The notes under the pieces were generated by a model. It was not told the DNA's origin. It saw only the letters and a program-made list of their open reading frames with translations, and made no database searches. The translations under genes were made by a program, and so were the position numbers. Shown here in pieces: positions 48,004-59,300 of a stretch of DNA of 64,000 bases. Location: NCBI RefSeq assembly GCF_900660605.1, contig NZ_LR215024.1, positions 558,001 through 622,000 of the forward strand, written 5' to 3'. The DNA comes from Mycoplasmopsis glycophila. Its GTDB lineage: Bacteria; Bacillota_I; Bacilli_A; Mycoplasmatales; Metamycoplasmataceae. Each line of letters opens with the position of its first letter. Within the stretch, counting starts at the first letter, position 1.

Positions 48004-48465
48004 TTAAAGTTTAATTTTAACAATATATTTGTTAATGTTTTTTATATTATACTCTTTAATTTTAGGGGCATGAAATTCATTCGGTAAAAATAAAGCAAAA
48101 GTTCCTGGCTTTAAAGTTACAAAATCATTTAAACTTTTAGTTTTAGCGAAAATAACATCATTCTTTTCGTCTGCTAAAAGAATGTCCTCTTTTTCATATT
48201 TAAACTCATTTTCGTAGTAAATAAGTTCTTCTGAATCACCACCATAAAGGTGAATATCAACAAAATGATTGTGAATTTCACCAAAAGTAATTCCTGGATA
48301 AAAATCTTCAAAATCACGTTTAATGATTTTGATATTTTCATCAACGATATTAGCTCCTTTTTCAAGGCTACTAAAATCAATTGTTTCTAATAACATTAAA
48401 GCTTTATTGAGTTGCTCATATTCAGTTTTATATTTTTTAGCATTTTTTACTGAATCAAAAATCAT
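48004..48465 (-). CDS. YhcH/YjgK/YiaL (DUF386) family protein
   Basis: A 153-aa cupin-like protein of the EbgC/YhcH family. Visible marks are an IHNHFVDIHLYGGD segment (metal-facing His residues and acid), FALFLPNEFHAPK near residue 130 and a C-terminal KYIVKIKL strand. An AAAGGAGAATT ribosome site precedes the ATG. Family members act on sialic acid or other sugars, but the substrate here is unknown. It is placed in a chromosomal group with asnS. Confidence 0.85.
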   Translation of the reverse strand: MIFDSVKNAKKYKTEYEQLNKALMLLETIDFSSLEKGANIVDENIKIIKRDFEDFYPGITFGEIHNHFVDIHLYGGDSEELIYYENEFKYEKEDILLADEKNDVIFAKTKSLNDFVTLKPGTFALFLPNEFHAPKIKEYNIKNINKYIVKIKL

Positions 48466-48474
48466 AATTCTCCT

Positions 48475-48945
48475 TTAAAAAAATCCAAATGAATGCATAG
48501 ATAATAAAATAAGCGGAATCGATGCTAATAAATAAGTTACAAAAACTAAATAAAATCCAAAATTACTACGATTTTTCTTACTTTCTTTTTTTGCAAGTCT
48601 TTCTTTTTCTAAACGATGAAAAACTTCTTTTTCTTGATGACTCATTTTTTGCATACGACGTTCATTTCGAATTTGATGGTTTGTTTCAAGATTCGAACGA
48701 ATTCGTTCAATTGTTCCTCTTAAAAATCCTCACTTGAACACCAATACAAAAAGGCTACTTAAACAAGTTATAAATGTAGCTACCGAAAAAAGATCAAGAA
48801 AATTTAATTTAATTTCTCTTCTTGTTTGACCGAGAACAAAAATTCCGAAAAGAGAAATTCATAAGATAAAGAATCCAATAAAAATTAAATATGTTCTTTT
48901 TTCTTTGAAACGATTTTTTAAATAAAGAATAATTTTTCTATTCAT
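48475..48945 (-). CDS. Small membrane protein, 156 aa, unknown
   Basis: It overlaps the secA stop by 8 bases, so it is probably translationally coupled to secA. Three hydrophobic helices are visible: about residues 20-42, 52-72, and a C-terminal one ending in GFF. Between them is a basic helical segment (RIRSNLETNHQIRNERRMQKM and on). It is rebuilt with TGA(Trp). No family was recognised. The genomic link to SecA might mean a role at the membrane, but nothing in the sequence proves it. Confidence 0.65.
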
Positions 48946-51900
48946 TTGTTGGAACTACCTTTTTAGGACGTCCTCTCTTTTTGGTAGCGTTTGTTGTTTT
49001 TATTTCTTTTTTATCATTTTTTGCTGATTGATTCTTTTTATTTTTTGAGCTTGTTTTTGCTAGTTTTGGATTAGATTTTGTATTTTCTTTTTGATCTTTT
49101 ATTTCAATTGATTTAGCTTTATTCTCTTTTTTAGCCACTTTTTTTACTTTTATTTCTTTTTGCTTTGTTTCTTCACGTTGTTCAATAAAACTATTATCTA
49201 CAAACTTTTCCTGTTCTAAGAGTTCATTTTCTAGTCTTTGTAACTCTTTTTTAGATCATTCTCATTCTCTTAAAGTCGAAAGAAATTGGTTGTTTAAATC
49301 AGAATATTTAAGGAGGAGAATTGTATCATATGGATTTTCATCAAGTTGTTTATTAATTTTCTCGATTTCAGCATTAGTTTGTTTGTGTCTATTTTCACGA
49401 AGTATTGACTCTTGTTTCCATTCTTCGATTTCTCTTTTTAAAATACGAACAGGGTCATTTTCATAAGCGATTCGAGCTGCTTCTTCTGCTGCTAATCTAG
49501 CAGCTTTAGCTTCTTCTTCAGCTTTAATACGAGCCTGTTCAGCTTCTTCAAATTTACGTTTTTCTTCTAATTCTGCTTGTTTTTTACATTCAGCTTCAGC
49601 TTTAGCTTGTTCTTCGATTTCAGCTAAACGATTTTTAATTGAAGTGAAAATTTCTAACAATTGTTTTTCTTGATCTTCAAATGGTAAATTAGGGTCAAAA
49701 TAATAAGTGCTTGCTAATTGTTGGAAAAGCGGATCTTGACGCACTTCTTTGGTAATAATTGATTTTTGACCAATTCTATTTGAAAATAGTTTAAGCATAA
49801 CATCATAAGCTATGTCCTCAAGCATAAATTCAAATGTTTTGGTTCCTTCTTCAGTATAAACTTGATAAGGATTCTTTTGAGAATATTGAACTAAATTAAC
49901 ATTAGATCTTAATTTATCCATCTTATTGATGTGATTTTGTCATTTGTTATCAAGCGTTGTTAAAATAATTTCTTTTTCGATTTGGTTTAATTCTTCATAT
50001 GAAACATTAAGTAAGGCATTTTCTTTTCAATGCTCGTAAACAGTTAAAATAATTTGTGCAACATAATCAGGTAAGTCGTTTTCATGAATTTTTTGGATTT
50101 CATGAAGATCAAAATTAAATTTAACTAATTTACCAATATTTTCGTTTAAAAATTGCACAAGCGCTTCATAATTATAAGTTCTATTGTGTAAGTAATATTC
50201 AGCACTTCTAATAATTGAACGTGCTGATGAAGCAATCATTCTTTGAATTATAAAATCAACTTTTGAACTACTTAAAATTAAATCTCTTTGTGAATAAATT
50301 AAATCTCTTTGTTGTCTAATAACATCATCATAATTTAAGACAGATTTACGTGAGTCGTAATTAAATCCTTCAATTTTCTTTTGAGCATGTTTGAAACCAA
50401 AAGCAAGCTGTTTGCTTGTAATTTCTTTCCCTTGTTCGTCACGATAAGCATCTTTAAATGAATCATGATCTGCAAATCTTTGCATTAATTGATCTTCAAG
50501 CGAAACAAAAAACTTACTTGTTCCAACATCACCTTGACGACCGCTTCTTCCGCGTAATTGATTATCAATTCTTCTTGATTCTGCACGATCTGTGCCTAAT
50601 ACATAAAGACCACCAAGTTTAATTGCTTCAGGTGATGGTTTGATATCGGTTCCACGACCGGCCATATTTGTAGCTATTGTAACTGATTTTACTTGTCCGG
50701 CACGCGAGATAATTTCGGCCTCTGAAGAATTTTGTTTTGCATTTAAAACTGTATGTGGAATACCACGATTTAATAAAATCTTATGTAATGCTTCTGAATC
50801 CTCAATTTGCGCAGTTCCAACTAAAACAGGTTGTCCTTTAGCATATAATTCAGCAATTTTATCTGCTGCAGCATTTCATTTGTCCATGCTTGTAACAAAA
50901 ATTGAGTCTGGTTCATCAACTCTTGCAATTGGTTTATTTGTAGGAACAACGTTAACACGCATATTATAAATATCAATAAATTCTTGTTCTTCTGTTTTAC
51001 CAGTTCCTGTCATTCCACAAAGTTTTTTAAACATTCTGAAAAAGTTTTGGTAAGTAATAGTTGCTAATGTTTTAGTTTCTGGTTCGATTTCAACCATTTC
51101 TTTAGCTTGGAGTGCTTGTTGAAGTCCTTCTGAATAACTTCTTCCGTCCATAATACGACCTGTAAAGGCATCAACTAGTTCAATTTTCCCTTCACGAACG
51201 ATATACTCAACATCAATTTTCATAATTTTGTGAGCTCTTAAAGCATTTGAGATAAGATGAACAGTTTCTGAATTTTCAATATCGTAAAGATTATTTACTT
51301 TATAAAACTTATTAGCTTTTGCAATACCTGAATGCGTAAGAGTAATCGATTTAGATTCATCGTCAATAACATAGTCATCAGGCCCTAAAGTTCTTACAAA
51401 TTGATCGGCAGCAAAGTAACTACTAATATCTTCTTGTTCTCCACCTGAAATAATAAGCGGTGTTTTAGCTTCATCAATTAAAATTGAATCAACCTCATCA
51501 ATTAAACAAAATTGTAATCCTCTTTGAACCTTTTCAGAAAGGTTTGACACCATATTATCCCTAAGGTAGTCAAAACCAAGTTCAGAGTGAACTGAATAAG
51601 TAATATCACAAGCGTAAGCATTTCTTTTATTATAAGGATCCATTTGTGCCTTATTAACACCAACGGTAAGCCCTAGAAATTTAAAAACTTGTCCCATCTC
51701 TTCAGCATCACGTTCACTAAGGTATTCATTAACAGTTGAAACAATAGCACCTTTACCGAGTAAGGCGTTTAAATAAACAGGAGCAATCGAAGTAATAGTT
51801 TTACCTTCTCCTGTTTTCATTTCTGCTACAGAACCAAGATCTAACAAAAGGCCACCTAGCATTTGAACATCGTAAGGTCTTTTACCTAAAACACGCTTTG

Positions 51901-52114
51901 TTGCTTCACGAGAAACAGCAAAAACATCATTACGAATTTCTTCTAATGTGTGTCCTTTTTTAATCAATTCTTTAAAAAAATCAGTTTGAGATTTTAACTC
52001 TTCATCACTCATTTTGGCAACAATTGGCTCAAGTTTATTAATTTTTTTGAGTGCTTGTTCAGCTATTCTCATTTCTGTAGTTTTAAAGTCAAAAAATTCT
52101 TTTAATTTTTTCAT
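48938..52114 (-). CDS. secA: Preprotein translocase ATPase SecA, long C-terminal extension
   Basis: 1058 aa. Walker A (MKTGEGKT, residues 99-106), DEAD-box-like LIDEVDSILIDEA, the AGRGTDIK motor segment, and the GRSGRQGDVG helicase motif are all present, so the motor core is complete (about residues 1-780). The rest is unusual: a Glu/Ala/Lys coiled coil (about 870-960) and a very basic tail ending with KKRGRPKK (residue 1045 on), an AT-hook-like core. There is no Cys-rich zinc tail. SecA drives preproteins through SecYEG. The gene is divergent from trpS. Confidence 0.93.
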
Positions 52115-52207
52115 ATTTTAATATTATAAACCAAAGCTGTAGATTTAAGCAATATTGATATTAAAACTTTGTTATCTATTTTAGGGAGTAAAGAAATAAA
52201 AAAGTAT

Positions 52208-52213
52208 TATAAT
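52208..52213 (+). promoter_or_regulatory. -10 element of trpS
   Basis: TATAAT lies about 58 bases before the trpS ATG in an AT-rich divergent region. No clear -35 box, as is common in mycoplasmas. Confidence 0.4.
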
Positions 52214-52270
52214 TTAAAAACGATTAAAAAGAGAAGCAAAATGTAATTAAATATAATTAAGGAGCAAGAT

Positions 52271-53266
52271 ATGAAAAAAAGATTGATAAGCGGAATAAAA
52301 CCAACTGGAGATTTAACGTTAGGAAACTACATTGGCGCCCTTAAAAACTTTGTTAAATTACAAGATGAATATGACGCTTATTTGTTTGTGGCTGATTTAC
52401 ACGCATTAACAACAGGTACAATTGATCCTGCTGAACTTAAAAAAGCAAGATATGAAACTGTTGCTATGTATTTAGCTTGTGGTTTAGATCCACGTAAAGC
52501 AACAATTTTCTTTCAAAGTGATTTAGCAGAACATTCCGAAGCTCAATGATTACTCACAACCGAAGTTTCAATTGGTGAATTATACCGAATGACACAATTT
52601 AAAGACAAAAGTCAAAAAGTCATCAAGCAAGATAATGGTACAGAAAAAATTCCTGTTGGTTTGCTTATGTACCCAATTTTAATGGCGGCAGACATTTTAA
52701 TTTATAATGCTGATGTAGTTCCGGTTGGAGAAGACCAGCAGCAACATTTAGAGTTAACAAGAACCATTGCAGAAAGATTTAATAAAAATTATCAAGCAGG
52801 ATTTCAAATTCCAAAAGGTATTGTTCCTCCTGTTGGAGCAAGAATTAAGTCGCTAACTAACCCGCTTGTGAAAATGTCAAAAAGTGAAAAAAGTCAAAAA
52901 GCGACGATTTATTTACATGATGATCCTGAAGTTGCTTACAAAAAGATTTTAAAGGCTGTAACAGATTCAGAAAACAAAGTTTATATTTCTGAAGATAAGC
53001 CAGGAATTTTAAATTTATTACATATTTATGCTTCATTAACAGAAATTAGTTTAGAGCAAGCTGCTGAAAAATTCAAAGACGCAAATTACGCCGAATTTAA
53101 AACAGCTGTTGCTGAAGTCGTTAAAGCTGAATTGATTAAAATTCAAGCTAAATATCAAGAAGCGAAAGAATTGGTTGAAAAAACCGTCAATGAAGGTGCG
53201 ATTAAAGCTAAAGCAATTTGTAGTCCAATAGTATCAAACCTTAAAGAAAAAATGGGTTTTAAATAA
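52271..53266 (+). CDS. trpS: Tryptophanyl-tRNA synthetase
   Basis: A 331-aa class I synthetase. The HIGH-like signature is TGDLTLGNYIGA at residues 12-23, and the KMSKS loop is VKMSKSEKS. AAGGAGC lies before the ATG, and one TGA(Trp) codon is in frame. It charges tRNA-Trp, including the UGA-reading tRNA that this code requires. It is 20 bases before thrS. Confidence 0.95.
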
Positions 53267-53286
53267 TCTAGAAAGGTGAAAATAAA

Positions 53287-55032
53287 ATGATTAAAGCTGA
53301 TAAAAAACTTAACCACACAACAAGTCACTTATTAGGTGCAGCTGTTTCAAGAATGTACCCTGATGTTAAATTAGGATTCGGTCCTGCAACTGATGAAGGA
53401 TTTTATTACGATTTTGAATTTGCTACACCTCTTAGTGAAAATGAACTTCCAAAAATAGAACGTGAAATGAAACGTTTAGCATCACGTAATTTAGTAATGA
53501 AAAAAGTCTCAATTGATGAGTATGATTTTACAAATAAACCTTACAAAAAAGAACTTTATGATGAGCTTGTTGCAAAAGGGGCAGAAATTACTTTTTATGC
53601 TCTTGTTGATCCATTAAGCAACGAAACAATTTTTGTTGATTTATGTGCTGGTGGACACGTTGAAGATACTAAACATATTAAAAATCTTAAATTACTTAAT
53701 TTAGCAGGTGCTTATTGAAGAGGAAACTCTGATAATATTCAATTAACTCGTATTTATGGTACTTCATGAAATACAAAAGAAGAATTAGATCAATATTTAG
53801 AAATACTAAAAGATCGTAAAGAACGTGATCACAGAAAAATTGGTAAAGAAATGAAACTTTTTACCTTTAATAAATTAGGTGGTCAAGGATTTCCTTTTTG
53901 ATTAGAAGATGGAATGTACATTCACAACGAAATTCGAAATTTAGTACTTAAAATGGATCGTAAATATGGATTTACCGAAGTTTTAACTCCACACTTTGGA
54001 GAAGAAACACTATACAAAATTTCAGGTCACCTAGCACACTATAAAGAGGATATGTTTAAGCCAATTGTTATCGAAAACGAAAGATTAATTCCACGTCCAA
54101 TGACATGTCCACACCACATTATTTGTTACAATACAGAAAAACGTTCATATCGTGATTTACCAATTAGATATAGCGAACAATCACAACTTTATCGTTATGA
54201 AAAATCAGGTGCATTAACAGGTCTTGAAAGAGTTAGAGGAATGCTCCTAACAGAAGGACACTTATTTGTGCGTAAAGATCAAATTGCGCAAGAATTTAAA
54301 CACATGTACAACCAAGTTAAAGAAACACTTGAAGCATTTAAAATTAAAATTAGTTATGTTTCTTTAAGTTTAAGAGATCCTGAAGATAAAGAAAAGTATT
54401 ATGAAGATGATCAAATGTGAAATGATGCTGAAAATGAATTGAGAAAAGTTTTAGATGAACTTGGTGTAGAATACGAAGAAAAAATTGGTGAAGCTGCATT
54501 CTATGGTCCAAAAATGGACATCCAAATTTTCACAGCACTTGGGCACGAAATTACTGTTTCAACCTTGCAATTAGACTTCTTACTTCCACAAAGATTTGAA
54601 ATTAGTTTTATTAACAAAGACGGAGAAGAAGAAAGACCGGTTATGATTCACCGTGGTTTAGTTGGAACATATGAAAGGTTTGTTGCTATTTTAATTGAAC
54701 AAACAAAAGGTGTTTTACCATTTTGATTAGCACCTAAACAAATTACAGTTATTCCAGTTAATAATGAATCTGATCTTGAATATGCAAATGAAGTTAATGA
54801 ATATCTTTTTGATCAAGGATTCCGTTCAAAACTAGATGCACGTGATGAAAGATTAAACAAGAAAATTCGTGAAGCACAAATGTCTAAATCGAAAATCCAA
54901 GTAATCCTTGGTCAAAACGAAAAAGACAAAAGAGAAGTTTCATTTAGAAAATATGGTGAACAAGAAACTCAAACATTACCACTTGATGAATTTGTTCTTT
55001 ACTTACACAAATTAAGAGCTTCTCGTGATTAA
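53287..55032 (+). CDS. thrS: Threonyl-tRNA synthetase, without TGS domain
   Basis: A 581-aa class II enzyme. It begins directly with the editing domain ([12 protein letters not shown], then [10 protein letters not shown]), so the ordinary N-terminal TGS domain is absent, as is usual in mycoplasma ThrS. Core markers include [10 protein letters not shown] (zinc Cys), a motif 2 [15 protein letters not shown] region, and motif 3 [13 protein letters not shown]. Several TGA(Trp) codons are present. The stop overlaps the following GTG start by 8 bases. Confidence 0.95.
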
Positions 55033-55498
55033 AAATAATCAAAAAATATACAAAGCAACAATCTTGTTGCTTTTAATTATTTTAGGGCTTTTTAACATCT
55101 TAATAAGCTCAAATATTATTAGAATAAATTTATTTAATTTGCCTGTTTTAGATGCTAAAATAGGTTTTGTGCTTCCTTATTATGCTCGTATAATTTCATG
55201 TTTTATTTATACTTTAATTATCTTTGCTTGTGGTAGTTTTTTAGTTTATAAAAATAAGTTGTCGTCGTTTTTCTTTCAAAATTTAATTTTTATTTTAGGT
55301 ATTTTTATCACTTTTGCTTGAATACCAGTTACAATCATAGAAAAAGATCCAGAAACGAGCAAACAAATAACATCAAGCTGAAACTGGCTTTGATATAAAG
55401 GTGATGTTGCTATTGTTTTTGCCTTTTATGCTATTTTCTATTTTGTTTCAATACCTTTATCAAATAAACTAAGAAGACAAAGTGATTCACTAATCTAA
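55025..55498 (+). CDS. Membrane protein with four TM helices, unknown
   Basis: A 157-aa protein starting with GTG at 55025, overlapping the thrS stop and so coupled to it. Four hydrophobic helices lie at about residues 9-31, 45-73, 83-105 and 125-150. A short hydrophilic loop contains a DPETSKQ stretch. No recognisable family. It ends before a terminator-like AAAAAACATC/GGTGTTTTTT hairpin. Confidence in the gene is good; in function, none. Confidence 0.7.
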
Positions 55499-55589
55499 TG
55501 AAAAAACATCTTGCAAAAGGTGTTTTTTCTTGCAATTAACTATTTTTCGATTTTTAAAAAAGGTAAAATATTAATGGAGAATAGTTATT

Positions 55590-56270
55590 ATGAAGAACAA
55601 ATTTTACAAATGAATAAGCTTCGCTCTTTTAGCATCAACTCCTTTATTAAGTTCCGGAAGTTGTTGTGCATCAACAAAAACTGCAACAAAACCAGCTGAA
55701 GAAAACAAAACTGCGGAAAAAGAAAAAGAAACTAATAACAATCAAAATAATTCTAAAGAATACTTAAAGCAACTTGTAGATAGATATTTTGCAGTTTCTA
55801 TTTCATTCATGCACCCTGATCTTTCAATTCAAAAAGTAGATGAAAACGGAAATGTAGAAATAGATGAATTTAATAATACCCCAGTAAGAGTAGCTAAATC
55901 AGAACAAGAAATAAACACCCTCAAGGCAAATATGCTTGCAAAGTTAGATCTTAATCGTAAAAATTAAACTGAATTAGAACAAGAAATTCATAACAAACAA
56001 AAAGAAATCTTAGATTTATATAACAAAACTTGATTTAACAAAAATTACAATACTCAAAACTTTAGTGCAAATTACATTAAAAATAAATTCATCGAAGAAG
56101 TTAAAAATCTTTTAAAAGCAAATAAAGTTAGCGAAGCCAAAATAGCAGAAATACTAAACAATTATGAAGCTATTTTAAATGGCGAAAATGAAGACACATC
56201 AGTTGAAGGTGGTAATAATCCAATTACAAGATTAAAAAACGGTTACAATTACATTCTTCAACAATTTTAG
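55590..56270 (+). pseudogene. Lipoprotein gene with internal stop
   Basis: It starts at an ATG 10 bases after GGAGA. The N-terminus is a lipoprotein signal (MKNKFYKWISFALLA...) with Cys near residue 25 in SSGSCC. At codon 126 an in-frame TAA (55965-55967) occurs. The frame then stays open, with similar Lys/Asn-rich composition, to a TAG at 56268. It is either a 125-aa truncated lipoprotein or a broken 226-aa one. No family known. Confidence 0.7.
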
Positions 56271-56289
56271 AATTTCAAAAAGTAAACTA

Positions 56290-56308
56290 GAAGCTATCCA
56301 TTAGCTTC
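56290..56308 (+). terminator. Terminator after the broken lipoprotein gene
   Basis: A GAAGCT/AGCTTC stem with a T6 tail, 20 bases past the second stop. Confidence 0.7.
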
Positions 56309-56325
56309 TTTTTTATTATAAAAAA

Positions 56326-56362
56326 AATAGCGCAAGGCTTATTTTGAGTCCTTTACGCTATT
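56326..56362 (-). terminator. Terminator of giant surface gene C
   Basis: AAATAGCG pairs with CGCTATTT around an inner AAGGCT/AGTCCTT hairpin, with T-rich sequence at the minus-strand end. It lies directly after gene C. Confidence 0.7.
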
Positions 56363-56376
56363 TTATTTTATTTTAA

Positions 56377-59300
56377 TTATTTGTTTTGTTTTTTCTTTTT
56401 GTAAACAAAGAAGTAAATACCTAATGTAACTATAGTTAGTAAAATTAATGCAGCTGAAATAGGAATTGCTGGATGTAATCTGTCTTTATTGAGCTGGAAA
56501 TTGATTAAAACAGCACTTCTAAACACTTGTTTTCCGTTATATAAATCTCTGCCTAAAAGCTTATCTTTATTAGCTTCTGGTAAAGCAAATTTATCATGAA
56601 TTTTGTCCACATTAAAGTAATCAAGATCATTTAAAATAGAATTTAAATCTGTTAAATCTTCATAGTTTTGTGATTTAAGCTCATTATAAATTTCACTGAA
56701 TTTAGCTTGATCTCTTTGGATTAGTGCATTAACTAAATCCATTTCTAAATTACCAATTTCTTTACCTTTATTTATAGCACTTAATTGCTTGTTAATGATT
56801 GTATTTAATGCAGGTAATGAATCTGAAAAAATACTTACATATTGTCTATTAATTAAGTCAACAAGTTCTGCTTTAGCTAATCTATATTCCGCTGTTAAAA
56901 CAGTTGAGCTTTCAAATCTTGCAAGCGCATTTAATAAATCATTTTTAGCCTGAATATTTAATAAAGTTGCTTGATAAAGTGGAGAAGTAAGACCAAGATC
57001 CATTGCTTCTAGAATTTCTCTTGCGATTCTATCAGCTAAATTAGCATCATAATTTTCAGCTAGAGCTACTAAATCGTTAACAATTTGAGCTGCTTTTTCA
57101 ATAATTTTATTAAGTTCTTCTTTAAATGCATCAAGATCTTCTGGACGGTTTAAAACATTAATATTAACAACTTTATCAATTAATTTCTTCTTATCTTCTT
57201 CTGATAAATATGGTGAATTGTTAATTTTATCAATTGGTTCTTGTTTTGTTTTATTTGCTTCAATTGCTTTATTAATAATTTCTTCTTTATAGTCTGAATT
57301 TTTGTTATATTCGTCAATTAATTCATCTTTTTCATCTTTATTTAAGTTTGGTAAGTTAAGAATTTCCTCGCGATCAAGTTGTTGTTCAGATTTACCTAAT
57401 TTTTTGTATGTAGCAACTAAATTATCATATAAAGCTTTCATTTCGTCATACGATAAACCTTCGTTATTATTTGAGTCTACAACGTCTTTGGCTTTATCAA
57501 AGTATTGTGCAAATTGTCTCTTAACTTTTTCAACTGAGTTATTGTAAAGATTTGTTTCGTAAACATCACGGTGAGAATTTACAAAGTTAGTTAACTCCTC
57601 AAAGATTTCATCTAATCTTTTCTTACCATTGAGTGAGTCAATTCCTTCTCTTAATTTGTTATTTAAGTTTTGAACTTGCTCTTTTGTTAAATTTTTATAT
57701 TCATTTTTATGAGCATTTTCTAAAGCTTGATCAAAGGTTGCTTTATTTTGAGAGTTCGAATAATTAGGAGTTGTTTTAGTATCTTCAGCTTCCTTAATCA
57801 ACTCTTTAAGTTTAGCCATTTCATCATCAAGCTCTTTTGCGCTACCGGTTAAAGTATTGTTAGTTTCATCTTGTTTAATAATAGCTTCAATTTGTGCTTT
57901 ACTTGTTGCGTTTTTAATTTCTTCTTTCAAGCTTTGTTTTTGTAATATATTAAGGTTTTCAAGGTTATTGATTAAATTGATTGAATCATTTTTTGCAGTC
58001 TCTAGTTTTTTAATACCATCAAGGTTAATTACTAATTCATCTAAATGTTTTGTTAATTCTTCAACCTCTTCTTTTGTCAGATCTTCTTTTGCTAATTTTT
58101 CCTTAATTTCATCTATTTTCTTTTTAAGTTCATCTTGTTGTTCTTTTGAACTTTCTGTAAAGACAGGGTCTTGATCATCGATAATTTTTTCAATGTTTTC
58201 AAGTTTATCTTTAAGTTTTCCAAGAGCTTCGTCAAGTTCTTTTGCTTCCTCAACTTTTTTGTTGATTTGATCAACATCTGTAGGAGTGTCAATTTCGTTT
58301 TTAAAATTGTCTTTTTGTTCTTGTGAAAGGTTTTCTAATTTATCAATTTGTTTTTTTGCTTTTTGTTTAGCTTCTTCTAGTAATCTATCGCCATGAAGAG
58401 CCGCTTCTTTTTCTAAAAGAGCTTCTTTAGCTTTTTCAATAATTTCTTTTGCTGTTGTATTACTTTTAATTAAAGAATCAGCTTGCTTAATTGCGTCATC
58501 AAAAGCTGTTTTTTTATCATTTGAAGCTTTATCATAGTTTGAATTTGTAGATGTTTGTTTTTCTTTTGCTTTTTTAAGAGTTTCCTCAAGCTTTTTCATA
58601 GCATCATCTAAATCTTTAGCACTTCCAGATAAACTATTATCAGTTGAATCTTTTTTGATAATAGAATCGATAGCATCTTGATCTTTAGCAGTTTTAATTT
58701 CGTTTTTTAATGCTTCTTTTTGTTTATCATTAAGATTTTCTAATTCATCAATTAGATTTGAAGCTTCTTCTCTTTTTGCTTTAATTTCCTCGTTTTGATT
58801 TGGATTTAAATCATCTTCATTACCATCTAACTGGTTAATAGCTTCTATTAACTTGTTGATGTTTTCTTTAATCTCTTCAGAACTTAAGTTATTATTTAAA
58901 GCACCTTCAACTTCATTTATAGCACTATCAAGTTTTGCTTTACTTTCTTCTGTTGAATTATTATATTGGTCATCTTCTTTAATTTCTTTAGCTTTTTCAA
59001 GAGCTTTTTTAAGATTTTCCATGTCTCGATCTAATTCAGCAGCTTCACCGGTTTTAACATCGCCATTAACAAGAATAATGTCTTTAATCTCATTGATTGA
59101 TGTTTTTTCATCAACTTTGTTTTTAAGATCTTCTTTTTGAGCTGCATTAAGATTTATTAATTGATCAATTTCATTTTTAGCTTTTTCTTTTTCAGCTGCT
59201 AATAATTCATCACCATTAAGCGCATCTTTTGCAGCATTTAATTTTTCTGTAAGTTCAATTGCTTTTTCTAGTGAAATATTTTCATCTTTTTTATTATTAA

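Noticed and set aside
57302-58174. Ser/Leu-rich plus-strand frames
   Set aside because: They are antisense shadows of the charged helical repeats in giant gene C.
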